A DNA stretch of 64,000 nt from Streptomyces iconiensis (GTDB lineage Bacteria > Actinomycetota > Actinomycetes > Streptomycetales > Streptomycetaceae): NCBI RefSeq assembly GCF_028657195.3, contig NZ_JANCPR020000016.1:1-64000 (forward strand). Reading direction: 5' to 3'. Of this stretch, positions 55,051 through 63,462 are shown piece by piece. Position numbers and translations under genes: made by a program. The notes beneath the pieces were generated by a model. The model was not told where the DNA came from and ran no database searches. It saw only the letters and a list, made by a program, of their open reading frames with translations. Position 1 is the stretch's first letter. Each line of letters opens with the position of its first letter.

Positions 55051-57590
55051 GCGCTTACCTCCTGGGGTGTCTCCTGGAGCGCTGAAGCGGCGCCGATACG
55101 GACCACGTCACCGGGGAGCGCCCCGGTGTCCGCTGTCACGCCGGCGCCCGCCGAGTTGAGCGGCAGCCACACCACACGGTCGGGCATCGGCGTGATCTTG
55201 AGCGGCAGGCTGGTCTCGCCCCGGGGGCCCGTGACGGTCAGCGGTTCGCCGTCCTTGACGCCGGCCTCGGCAGCCGTGGCCGGCGAGAGCCGCGCGAGCG
55301 CCTCGTGCCGGGTACCGGCGAGCGCCTCGTCGCCCTCCTGGAGCCTGCCCCGGTCGAGCAGCAGCCGGTGGCCCGCGAGTACGGCCTCGCCACGGGACGG
55401 CTGCGGCACCGGGCGTGCCGCGGTCACCGGCGGCGACTGCTGCTCGACAGGGTTGCCGCCCCAGTACCCGAGCCGGTTCATCTCGGCGCGGACCGTACGG
55501 ACATCGGGCAGCCCCAGGTGCACGTCGAGCGCGTCGGCGAGCATCGTGAGGACGCGCGCGTCGGGCTGTACGTGGCGGCGGGTCATCTGGTCGGGCTTCA
55601 GCGCGGGCTCGAACATCCGCGCGCGGCCCTCCCAGTTGAGGAAGGTGCCCGACTTCTCCGCGACGGCGGAGACGGGCAGCACCACGTCGGCCCGCTCGGT
55701 GACGGGCCCGGGACGCAGCTCCAGGCTGACGAGGAAGCCGACCGCGTCCAGCGCCTCGACGGCCCGCGCGGGGTCGGGCAGGTCCTCGACGCCGACACCG
55801 CCGACGACCAGCGCGGACAGCTCGCCGGTCGCGGCTGCCTCGATGATCTGCGAGGTGTCACGCCCGTAGGTGGCCGGGAGTTCGGCAACGCCCCAGGCCC
55901 GCGCCACCTCGTCGCGTGCCCGTGCGTCGGTCGCGGGCCTGGCGCCCGGCAGCAGCGCGGGGAAGGCGCCGGCCTCGATGGCGCCGCGCTCACCCGCGCG
56001 GCGCGGCACCCACACCAGCGTGGCGCCGGTCGCCGTGGCGGCCCTGGCGGCTGCGGTGAGCGCGCCGGGAACGGCGGCGAGCCGCTCGCCGACGACGAGC
56101 ACGGAGCCCTCGGCCCGCAGTGCCTCGGCCGCTGCCGTGCCCTCGGCCTCCAGCCCTACGCCGCCCGCCAGCGCGTCCAGCCACTCGGTCTCGGTGCCGG
56201 GTGCGGCAGGCAGCAGTGTGCCGCCCGCCTTGGCCAGGCCCCGGGTGGCGTGCGTGGCGAGCGCGTAGGTGCGCTGGCCCTTGGTCCGCCACGCCTTGCG
56301 CAGCCGCAGGAAGATGCCGGGCGCCTCCTCCTCGGCCTCGATCCCGGCCAGCAGCACGGTGGGGGCCGCCTCAAGGGCGCTGTAGGTGAGACTGCCCCCT
56401 CCCCCGGACTCCGTCCGGGAGCCGACCCCCAGGTCACGGCCGCGTCCCGCGATGTGCGCCGCGAGGAAGTCGGCCTCCTCGGCCGAGTGGACGCGGGCAC
56501 GGAAGTCCACGTCGTTGGTCCTGAGCGCGATCCGCGCGAACTTGGCGTAGGCGTAGGCGTCCTCGACGGTGACCCGCCCACCCGCGAGCACTCCGGCACG
56601 CCCGCGCGCGCCTTCGAGCCCGCGCGCCGCGGCCTCCAGCGCCTCGGGCCAGCTGGCGGGCGCCAGTTCGCCGTCCTCGCCCCGCACGAGCGGGGTCGCG
56701 AGCCGGTCGGGGCGCTGCGCGTAGCGGAACCCGAAGCGGCCCTTGTCGCAGAGCCACTCCTCGTTGACCTCGGGGTCGGTGGCCGCGAGGCGGCGCATGA
56801 CCTTGCCGCGCCTGTGGTCCGTACGCGTGGCGCAGCCGCCGGAGCAGTGCTCGCAGACGGACGGCGAGGAGACGAGGTCGAAGGGCCGGGAGCGGAACCG
56901 GTAGGCGGCCGAGGTGAGCGCGCCGACCGGGCAGATCTGGATGGTGTTGCCGGAGAAGTACGACTCGAAGGGGTCGCCCTCGCCGGTGCCGACCTGCTGG
57001 AGCGCGCCGCGCTCCAGCAGCTCGATCATGGGGTCGCCCGCGATCTGCTCAGAGAAGCGGGTGCAGCGCGCGCACAGGACGCACCGCTCGCGGTCCAGCA
57101 GCACCTGCTTCGAGATCGCGACCGGTTTCTCGTAGGTGCGCTTCTTGCCCTCGAAGCGGGAGTCGGCGCCACCGTGCGACATCGCCTGGTTCTGGAGCGG
57201 GCACTCGCCGCCCTTGTCGCAGACGGGGCAGTCCAGCGGGTGGTTGATGAGCAGCAGCTCCATCACCCCGCGCTGAGCCTTGCCCGCGACCTCGGAGGTC
57301 AGGTGCGTCTTGACGACCATGCCGTCGGTGCACTGGATGGTGCACGACGCCATGGGCTTGCGCTGTCCCTCGACCTCCACGATGCACTGGCGGCAGGCGC
57401 CGGCGGGTTCGAGGAGCGGGTGGTCGCAGAAGCGCGGGATCTCGATGCCGAGTTGCTCGGCGGCGCGGATGACCAGGGTGCCCTTGGGGACACTGATCTC
57501 CGCACCGTCGACGGTCAGCGAGACCAGGTCTTCCGGCGGCACCGGCGCCTCCCCTCCGCCGGAGGAGGTGGCAGGAGTGGTGACGGTCAC
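55047..57590 (-). CDS. nuoG: NADH-quinone oxidoreductase subunit G
   Basis: 847 residues from GTG 57590, overlapping the nuoF stop (GTGA). The N-terminal [2Fe-2S] domain (ligands in RFCDHPLLEPAGACRQC and C of MASC), the His/Cys-ligated N5 cluster region (HPLDCPVCDKGGEC) and the N4 cluster (ERCVLCARC, ICPVGALT) are present. The molybdopterin-like domain then begins with CEHCSGGCATRTDH and WLCDKGRFGF, which may hold the extra cluster seen in some bacteria. It wires NADH electrons from NuoF toward NuoI. Confidence 0.95.
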   Translation of the reverse strand: MTVTTPATSSGGGEAPVPPEDLVSLTVDGAEISVPKGTLVIRAAEQLGIEIPRFCDHPLLEPAGACRQCIVEVEGQRKPMASCTIQCTDGMVVKTHLTSEVAGKAQRGVMELLLINHPLDCPVCDKGGECPLQNQAMSHGGADSRFEGKKRTYEKPVAISKQVLLDRERCVLCARCTRFSEQIAGDPMIELLERGALQQVGTGEGDPFESYFSGNTIQICPVGALTSAAYRFRSRPFDLVSSPSVCEHCSGGCATRTDHRRGKVMRRLAATDPEVNEEWLCDKGRFGFRYAQRPDRLATPLVRGEDGELAPASWPEALEAAARGLEGARGRAGVLAGGRVTVEDAYAYAKFARIALRTNDVDFRARVHSAEEADFLAAHIAGRGRDLGVGSRTESGGGGSLTYSALEAAPTVLLAGIEAEEEAPGIFLRLRKAWRTKGQRTYALATHATRGLAKAGGTLLPAAPGTETEWLDALAGGVGLEAEGTAAAEALRAEGSVLVVGERLAAVPGALTAAARAATATGATLVWVPRRAGERGAIEAGAFPALLPGARPATDARARDEVARAWGVAELPATYGRDTSQIIEAAATGELSALVVGGVGVEDLPDPARAVEALDAVGFLVSLELRPGPVTERADVVLPVSAVAEKSGTFLNWEGRARMFEPALKPDQMTRRHVQPDARVLTMLADALDVHLGLPDVRTVRAEMNRLGYWGGNPVEQQSPPVTAARPVPQPSRGEAVLAGHRLLLDRGRLQEGDEALAGTRHEALARLSPATAAEAGVKDGEPLTVTGPRGETSLPLKITPMPDRVVWLPLNSAGAGVTADTGALPGDVVRIGAASALQETPQEVSA

Positions 57591-58939
57591 GCGTTCACCT
57601 CCAGGTGAGCGGAGTCGGGCTTGTCGGCCCAGGCCGTGGACTTACGGGGGTCGAAGGGGCAGCCGCGGCCCTCAAGGTGCTGTTCGTACTCCTCGCGGAA
57701 GTACTTCATCGACGAGAAGATCGGCGCCGCGGCGCCGTCGCCGAGCGCGCAGAAGGACTTGCCGTTGATGTTGTCGGCGATGTCCTCGATCTTCTCCAGA
57801 TCGGACGCCGTCGCCTTGCCTGCTTCGATATCCCTGAGCAACTGCACGAGCCAGTACGTCCCTTCGCGGCACGGCGTGCACTTGCCGCAGGACTCGTGGG
57901 CGTAGAACTCCGTCCAGCGGGTGACGGCCCGCACCACACAGGTGGTCTCGTCGAAGCACTGGAGCGCCTTGGTGCCGAGCATGGAGCCGGCCTCGCCGAC
58001 GCCCTCGTAGTCGAGCGGCACATCGAGGTGGTCCCCGGTGAGCATCGGGGTCGAGGAGCCGCCGGGCGTCCAGAACTTCAGCTGGTGTCCCGGGCGCATG
58101 CCGCCGCTCATGTCGAGGAGTTGGCGCAGCGTGATGCCGAGCGGGGCCTCGTACTGGCCGGGGCGCGCGACGTGTCCGCTGAGCGAATACAGCGTGAAGC
58201 CGGGGGACTTCTCGCTTCCCATCGAACGGAACCACTCCTTGCCCTTGTTCATGAGGGCGGGAACCGAGGCGATGGACTCGACGTTGTTCACCACTGTGGG
58301 GCATGCGTACAGACCCGCGACGGCGGGGAAGGGGGGTCGCAGCCGGGGCTGCCCGCGGCGGCCTTCCAGCGAGTCGAGCAGCGCGGTCTCCTCACCGCAG
58401 ATGTACGCGCCGGCGCCCGCGTGCACCGTCAGCTCCAGGTCCTTGCCGGGGCCGAGCGCGTCCTTGCCGAGGAGTCCGGCGCCGTACGCCTCGCGTACGG
58501 CCTCGTGCAGCCGGCGCAGCACGGGCACGACCTCGCCGCGCAGATAGATGAACGCGTGGCTCGACCTGATCGCGTGACAGGCGATGACGATGCCCTCGAT
58601 GAGGGAGTGCGGATTGGCGAAGAGGAGGGGGATGTCCTTGCAGGTGCCCGGCTCGGACTCGTCGGCGTTGACGACGAGATAGTGCGGCTTGCCGTCGCCC
58701 TGCGGAATGAACTGCCACTTCATGCCGGTGGGGAAGCCGGCGCCGCCCCGCCCACGCAGGCCGGCCTCCTTGACGTACGCGATGACGTCGTCGGGGTCCA
58801 TGGCGAGCGCCTTGCGCAGTCCGGCATAGCCGTCGTTCTGCCTGTACGTGGCGAGCGTCCAGGGCTCGGGCTCGTCCCAGAAGGAGGAGAGCACCGGTGT
58901 GAGGAGCTTTTCGGGGGAGAGCGAATCGGCTGTCATCAT
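57587..58939 (-). CDS. nuoF: NADH-quinone oxidoreductase subunit F (NADH, FMN site)
   Basis: 450 residues from ATG 58939, overlapping the nuoE stop; the next codon is also ATG, with GGAGGAAG just upstream. The NADH site is GLRGRGGAGFPTGMKW, the FMN region contains VVNADESEPGTCKD, and the N3 [4Fe-4S] ligands are ESCGKCTPCREGT plus a later Cys. It oxidises NADH and passes electrons to NuoE and NuoG. Confidence 0.96.
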   Translation of the reverse strand: MMTADSLSPEKLLTPVLSSFWDEPEPWTLATYRQNDGYAGLRKALAMDPDDVIAYVKEAGLRGRGGAGFPTGMKWQFIPQGDGKPHYLVVNADESEPGTCKDIPLLFANPHSLIEGIVIACHAIRSSHAFIYLRGEVVPVLRRLHEAVREAYGAGLLGKDALGPGKDLELTVHAGAGAYICGEETALLDSLEGRRGQPRLRPPFPAVAGLYACPTVVNNVESIASVPALMNKGKEWFRSMGSEKSPGFTLYSLSGHVARPGQYEAPLGITLRQLLDMSGGMRPGHQLKFWTPGGSSTPMLTGDHLDVPLDYEGVGEAGSMLGTKALQCFDETTCVVRAVTRWTEFYAHESCGKCTPCREGTYWLVQLLRDIEAGKATASDLEKIEDIADNINGKSFCALGDGAAAPIFSSMKYFREEYEQHLEGRGCPFDPRKSTAWADKPDSAHLEVNA

Positions 58940-59673
58940 GCTTCCTCCTCGGCTGACCCGGCGTCACGCGGCGCCACGACGCGGGGGCTGTCCGTCTCGC
59001 CCTTCGCCAGGCGCAGCCCCTCCAGCGAGGCGGGCCCGGCACCGCCGGATGCGGCGACGGCTCCCGGGCGCTCGTCGGGGAAGCCGGCGAGGATGCGGGC
59101 GGTCTCCTTGAAGGTGCACAGCGGGGCCCCGCGGGTGGGTGCCACCTCGCGTCCCGCGATCAGGTCGTCCACGAGCCGCTTGGCCGACTCGGGGTCCTGG
59201 TTGTCGAAGAACTCCCAGTTGACCATCACGACGGGGGCGAAGTCGCAGGCCGCGTTGCACTCGATGTGTTCGAGGGTGACCTTGCCGTCGGGCGTGGTCT
59301 CGCCGTCGCCGATGCCCAGGTGGTCGCGGAGGGAGGCGTGGATCGCGTCGCCTCCCATGACCGCGCAGAGCGTGTTGGTGCAGACGCCGACCTGGTAGTC
59401 GCCCGAGGGCTTGCGGCGGTACATGGTGTAGAAGGTCGCGACCGCGTTGACCTCGGCCGTCGTCAGGTCGAGCAGTTCGGCGCAGAACCGCTGTCCTGTG
59501 CGGGTGACATGGCCCTCCTCCGACTGGACGAGGTGCAGCATCGGCAGCAGCGCCGAACGGCTGTCCGGGTAGCGGGAGATGATCGCGCGCGCGTCCGCCT
59601 CCAGCCGCTCCCGTACGTCGTCGGGGTAGGCGGGCGCCGGCATCTGCGGGATGCCGATCTCGACGTTGGTCAC
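58936..59673 (-). CDS. nuoE: NADH-quinone oxidoreductase subunit E
   Basis: 245 residues from GTG 59673, overlapping the nuoD stop (GTGA). The thioredoxin-like [2Fe-2S] domain has ligands in CTNTLC and CNAAC. The N-terminal helical part begins DDVRERLEADARAIISRYPD. About 60 C-terminal residues, Gly/Ala/Pro-rich, exceed the usual length. Confidence 0.95.
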   Translation of the reverse strand: MTNVEIGIPQMPAPAYPDDVRERLEADARAIISRYPDSRSALLPMLHLVQSEEGHVTRTGQRFCAELLDLTTAEVNAVATFYTMYRRKPSGDYQVGVCTNTLCAVMGGDAIHASLRDHLGIGDGETTPDGKVTLEHIECNAACDFAPVVMVNWEFFDNQDPESAKRLVDDLIAGREVAPTRGAPLCTFKETARILAGFPDERPGAVAASGGAGPASLEGLRLAKGETDSPRVVAPRDAGSAEEEA

Positions 59674-61049
59674 CGGTCGACGCCTCCCATCACGGGGTCG
59701 AGGGATGCGACGGCGACGATGACGTCGGCCACCTGGCCGCCCTCGCACATCGCCGCCATGGCCTGAAGGTTGGTGAAGGAGGGGTCGCGGAAGTGCACGC
59801 GGTACGGGCGGGTACCGCCGTCACTCACGGCGTGCACACCCAGCTCGCCCTTGGGCGACTCGACGGCCGCGTACGTCTGGCCAGGTGGCACCCTGAAGCC
59901 TTCGGTCACCAGCTTGAAGTGGTGGATCAGGGCCTCCATCGAGGTGCCCATGATGTTCTTGATGTGGTCGAGGGAGTTGCCGAGCCCGTCGGGGCCGAGC
60001 GCGAGCTGCGCGGGCCAGGCGATCTTCTTGTCGCCGACCATGACGGGTCCCGGCTCCAGCCTGTCCACACACTGTTCGACGATCCGCAGCGACTGGCGCA
60101 TCTCCTCCAGGCGCAGCAGGAAGCGCCCGTAGGAGTCACAGGTGTCGACCGTCGGCACCTCGAAGTCGTACGTCTCGTATCCGCAGTACGGCTGGGCCTT
60201 GCGCAGGTCGTGCGGGAGTCCGGCCGAGCGCAGGACGGGGCCCGTGGCGCCGAGGGCCATGCAGCCCGCGAGGTCGAGGTGGCCGATGTCCTGGAGGCGG
60301 GCCTTGAAGACCGGGCTGCCGGTGCACAGCGCGTCGTACTCCGGCAGGTTCTTGCGCATCTTCTTGATGAACTCGCGCAGCGCGTCGACGGCGCCGGGCG
60401 GCAGGTCCTGGGAGAGCCCTCCGGGGCGGATGTACGCGTGGTTCATCCGCAGTCCGGTGATCAACTCATAGAGGTCAAGGACCAGTTCGCGGTCGCGGAA
60501 ACCGAAGATCATGACCGTGGTCGCACCCAGCTCCATGCCGCCCGTCGCGATGGCGACGAGGTGCGAGGAGAGCCGGTTCAGCTCCATCAGCAGCACACGG
60601 ATGACGTTGGCGCGGTCGGGGATCTCGTCCTCGATGCCGAGCAGCTTCTCGACGGCCATGCAGTACGCCGTCTCGTTGAAGAACGGCGTGAGGTAGTCCA
60701 TGCGCGTGACGAAGGTGGTGCCCTGCGTCCAGGTCCGGTATTCGAGGTTCTTCTCGATGCCGGTGTGCAGATAACCGATGCCGCAGCGGGCCTCGGTGAC
60801 CGTCTCGCCGTCGATCTCCAGGATCAGCCGGAGCACACCGTGTGTGGACGGGTGCTGCGGGCCCATGTTGACGATGATCCGCTCGTCGTCGCTCTTGGCG
60901 GCGTGTGCGGCGATCTCGTCCCAGTCCCCGCCGGTCACGTCGTAGACGGTGCCTTCGGTGGTCTCCCGAATGCCTGCCGTGGCGTGCTGGGTCGGTTGCT
61001 GCGCCCCGGAGGGGCTCGATGAGGGGCGGTCGGGCGACGGGTGGGACAT
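59670..61049 (-). CDS. nuoD: NADH-quinone oxidoreductase subunit D
   Basis: 459 residues from ATG 61049, sharing one base with the nuoC stop. The quinone-binding histidine lies in GPQHPSTHGVLRL. Further family blocks are CGIGYLHTGIEKNLE, RMDYLTPFFNE, GARTT-like GATTVMIFGFRDREL and the C-terminal ASLDPVMGGVDR. The first 45 residues are a variable extension. This is the only nuoD in the window; the second operon lacks one. Confidence 0.96.
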   Translation of the reverse strand: MSHPSPDRPSSSPSGAQQPTQHATAGIRETTEGTVYDVTGGDWDEIAAHAAKSDDERIIVNMGPQHPSTHGVLRLILEIDGETVTEARCGIGYLHTGIEKNLEYRTWTQGTTFVTRMDYLTPFFNETAYCMAVEKLLGIEDEIPDRANVIRVLLMELNRLSSHLVAIATGGMELGATTVMIFGFRDRELVLDLYELITGLRMNHAYIRPGGLSQDLPPGAVDALREFIKKMRKNLPEYDALCTGSPVFKARLQDIGHLDLAGCMALGATGPVLRSAGLPHDLRKAQPYCGYETYDFEVPTVDTCDSYGRFLLRLEEMRQSLRIVEQCVDRLEPGPVMVGDKKIAWPAQLALGPDGLGNSLDHIKNIMGTSMEALIHHFKLVTEGFRVPPGQTYAAVESPKGELGVHAVSDGGTRPYRVHFRDPSFTNLQAMAAMCEGGQVADVIVAVASLDPVMGGVDR

Positions 61050-61813
61050 TATGAGTACGACCTCCGCTGGTCCGGAGCGGGAATCTGGGCGCCCTTGTAT
61101 TCGACGGGGATGCCGCCGAGGGAGTAGTCCTTGCGCTGCGGAAAGCCCTGCCAGTCGTCCGGCATCATGATCCGCGTGAGCGCGGGGTGCCCGTCGAAGA
61201 TCAGCCCGAAGAAGTCGTAGACCTCGCGCTCGTGCCAGTCGTTGGTCGGATAGACCTCGACGACCGAGGGGATGTGCGGGTCGGCGTCGGGCGCCGTGAC
61301 CTCCAGCCGGATCAGCCGGTTGTGGGTGATCGAACGCAGGTGGTAGACGGCGTGCAGCTCGCGCCCTTTGTCCTCCAGGAAGTGCACACCGCTGACCCCG
61401 GTGCACAGCTCGAAGCGGAGTGCCGGGTCGTCGCGGCAGGTGCGGGCCACCTGGAGCAGGTGTTCGCGGTGGATGTGGAAGGTCAGCTCGTCGCGGTCGA
61501 CGACGGTCTTCTCGATGGCGTTCCCGGGAAGCAGCCCCTGCTCCTCCAGCGCCCCTTCCAGCTCGTCGGCCACCTCGTCGAACCAGCCACCGTACGGGCG
61601 GGAACTGGCGCCCGGCAGTCGCACGGTGCGCACCAGGCCGCCGTAGCCGGAGGTGTCGCCGCCGTTGTTGGCGCCGAACATGCCGCGCCGTACGCCGATG
61701 ACCTCCCCCGCCTCGTTCTGCTGCTTCGGTACGGAGCCATTTGCCCCGTTGGCTGCGTTGGCTGCGTGTCCGGGGGTGCCGTTGGCGGGGCCGTTCCCCT
61801 TCTTGTCCGTCAT
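61049..61813 (-). CDS. nuoC: NADH-quinone oxidoreductase subunit C
   Basis: 254 residues from ATG 61813, overlapping the nuoB stop by 4 bp. The 30-kDa signature DWHEREVYDFFGLIFDGHP is near residue 195. The N-terminus has a 60-residue Asn/Gly-rich extension (NGTPGHAANAANGANG). There is no low-complexity tail, unlike nuoC2. Confidence 0.95.
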   Translation of the reverse strand: MTDKKGNGPANGTPGHAANAANGANGSVPKQQNEAGEVIGVRRGMFGANNGGDTSGYGGLVRTVRLPGASSRPYGGWFDEVADELEGALEEQGLLPGNAIEKTVVDRDELTFHIHREHLLQVARTCRDDPALRFELCTGVSGVHFLEDKGRELHAVYHLRSITHNRLIRLEVTAPDADPHIPSVVEVYPTNDWHEREVYDFFGLIFDGHPALTRIMMPDDWQGFPQRKDYSLGGIPVEYKGAQIPAPDQRRSYS

Positions 61814-62364
61814 CGCAGGAGCCCCTTCATCTCGATCGTCGGGAGCGCCTTCTTCGCCGCTTCCTCCGCTTCAAGGGCCGCATCGCGCTGATTGACGCCG
61901 AGAGGCGAGTGCTGGATCTGCTCGTGCAGCTTGAGAATGGCGTCCAGAAGCATTTCGGGGCGCGGCGGGCAGCCGGGCAGATAGATGTCGACGGGCACGA
62001 TGTGATCGACACCCTGAACGATCGCGTAGTTGTTGAACATGCCGCCGGACGAGGCACACACGCCCATGGAGATGACCCACTTGGGATTGGGCATCTGGTC
62101 GTAGACCTGCCGCAGAACGGGCGCCATCTTCTGACTGACGCGCCCGGCCACGATCATCAGGTCCGCCTGGCGCGGCGAGCCGCGGAAGACCTCCATGCCG
62201 AAGCGCGCGAGGTCGTACCTTCCAGCACCCGTCGTCATCATCTCGATGGCGCAGCAGGCGAGTCCGAAGGTCGCCGGGAAAACGGACGATTTACGGGCCG
62301 CTCCCGCCAGCTTCTCGACGGTGGTCAGCAGAAATCCGCTCGGCAGTTTCTCTTCAAGTCCCAT
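61810..62364 (-). CDS. nuoB: NADH-quinone oxidoreductase subunit B
   Basis: 184 residues from ATG 62364. The N2 cluster ligands are in FGLACCAIEMM, MGVCASSGG and LPGCPPRPEM. The segment RQADLMIVAGRVSQKMAP is conserved. Length is canonical. It sits 14 bp after nuoA. Confidence 0.96.
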   Translation of the reverse strand: MGLEEKLPSGFLLTTVEKLAGAARKSSVFPATFGLACCAIEMMTTGAGRYDLARFGMEVFRGSPRQADLMIVAGRVSQKMAPVLRQVYDQMPNPKWVISMGVCASSGGMFNNYAIVQGVDHIVPVDIYLPGCPPRPEMLLDAILKLHEQIQHSPLGVNQRDAALEAEEAAKKALPTIEMKGLLR

Positions 62365-62378
62365 TGCTTACCCTGCCC

Positions 62379-62738
62379 CTAATCCCATTCCAGGCCGCCG
62401 CGCCGCCAGTCATAGGCATACGCGATACCGATGAGGGCGACGAAGACCAGCATTTCGACGAGCCCGAACATCCCGAGGGAGTCGAAATGGACGGCCCACG
62501 GGTAGAGAAAGACGATTTCGATGTCGAAAATAATGAAGAGCATCGCCGTCAGGTAGTACTTCACCGGGAAGCGTCCGCCTCCGGCTGGCTGCGGCGTGGG
62601 CTCGATGCCGCACTCGTATGCCTCCAGCTTGGCCCGGTTGTAGCGCTTGGGGCCCACTTGTGAGGCGGCGACCACGGAGAAGACCGTGAACGCTGCCGCG
62701 AGGGCTCCCAGTACGAGGATTGGTGTGTAGACGTTCAC
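62379..62738 (-). CDS. nuoA: NADH-quinone oxidoreductase subunit A
   Basis: 119 residues from GTG 62738, with AAGGAGACGGGAG upstream. Three helices are present and the loop EAYECGIEPTPQPAGGGRFPVKYYLTAM carries the conserved Cys-Gly and acidic residues. It is the first gene of the main operon. A Rex-like operator lies 83 bp upstream. Confidence 0.95.
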   Translation of the reverse strand: MNVYTPILVLGALAAAFTVFSVVAASQVGPKRYNRAKLEAYECGIEPTPQPAGGGRFPVKYYLTAMLFIIFDIEIVFLYPWAVHFDSLGMFGLVEMLVFVALIGIAYAYDWRRGGLEWD

Positions 62739-62820
62739 CGCTCCCGTCTCCTTCCAGGCGTCGACTCTGACTGCCGGCAGACCGCTGGGCCCCCGACCCA
62801 CCGCACGAAGATCGCTCCTA

Positions 62821-62836
62821 TGTGAGGCAGTTCACA
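62821..62836. promoter_or_regulatory. Rex-like operator upstream of nuoA
   Basis: TGTGAGGCAGTTCACA matches the known Streptomyces Rex site TGTGAACGCGTTCACA at 12 of 16 positions, including both outer half-sites (TGTGA and TTCACA). On the minus strand it is followed within two bases by TAGGAG, a possible -10, so Rex could block the nuo promoter. In S. coelicolor Rex senses NADH/NAD+ and is known to control nuo; application to this site is inferred. Confidence 0.8.
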
Positions 62837-62975
62837 AGCCCTGTTCGCAGGCATCTTAAGCCCGGGGCTCTGTGATCTGCGACACGGGGTACGACAACTG
62901 CTTTGTGATCTCCACCACCTGACGGTGAATCATCCCGTCGGATGGTCGTAAATCTTCATACGCAAAGCCCACGGA

Positions 62976-62994
62976 TGATCACCACTGGTGATCA
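62976..62994. promoter_or_regulatory. Perfect 19-bp palindrome TGATCACC-ACT-GGTGATCA
   Basis: Two 8-base arms around a 3-base centre, 140 bp from the Rex-like site and about 470 bp before the NlpC/P60 start. The symmetry fits a dimeric regulator, but I cannot name one. Confidence 0.6.
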
Positions 62995-63279
62995 ACTCCT
63001 GGTGCTCACAAGGGGTAGGAGCGGGTTGCTTTATCAAGCCTGAGCCTGCACCGGCAAATTCGCGCTGGACACATTCGCCTGCTAGACGCCTGGCCTCCGC
63101 TCGTGCGGTCGTGAACACCGGCACAAGCCACGCTCAAGAAGGTGTGAGAGCGCCGAGATGGGTAATGCGTACTCAATGTCCCCTTCATGCGAAGAGTTGA
63201 GCCTGTCGATGTGAGCTGCGCCACTCGGGAACTCGGCAGCCGCTGACATCTTTGCGTGCGCCGTAGGCCCGTGATATTG

Positions 63280-63348
63280 CCGTGATCAAAATTCCGGCAT
63301 TGCGGACAACTGCATGGTCACAGCCCCGTAGTTGGGCAATGATCACGG
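63280..63348 (+). ncRNA. Nested long hairpin in the leader region of the NlpC/P60 gene (candidate structured RNA)
   Basis: CCGTGAT (63280-63286) pairs with ATCACGG (63342-63348), CATTGC (63298-63303) with GCAATG (63336-63341), and CAACT (63307-63311) with AGTTG (63330-63334). This gives 18 pairs on a single axis. The 11-nt internal bulge CAAAATTCCGG is on the 5' side only, and the apical loop is 18 nt. It ends 114 bp before the coding start. Known cell-wall-hydrolase riboswitches of streptomycetes (ydaO type) do not match it. Whether it is transcribed is not known. Confidence 0.45.
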
Positions 63349-63462
63349 GAAGGTGACGCTCGTCGGACGCCTTTGGGACGGCCAACTGGCCGTGTCCGCG
63401 ACGACTGTGGCGCATCGCACGATTGTTGAGCTGAGGCTCGGGCGCCTGCTAGGCATTCCCCC

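Larger units (their letters stand above)
62739..63462. other. 724-bp divergent intergenic region, no gene supported
   Basis: Apart from the Rex-like site, the 19-bp palindrome and the nested hairpin listed separately, I see no open frame with family-like sequence or a ribosome site. GC is lower than in the flanks. Short frames of 60-75 codons on both strands lack convincing starts. It probably holds promoters for nuoA and the NlpC/P60 gene and a long leader for the latter. Confidence 0.6.

Noticed and set aside
62930..63200. Short frames on both strands in the nuoA-NlpC gap
   Set aside because: No ribosome sites and no recognisable domains; they overlap the 19-bp palindrome and each other.
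63200..63462. c-di-AMP (ydaO-type) riboswitch before the NlpC/P60 gene
   Set aside because: The conserved sequence blocks I know for that class are not found; only an unrelated nested hairpin is seen.
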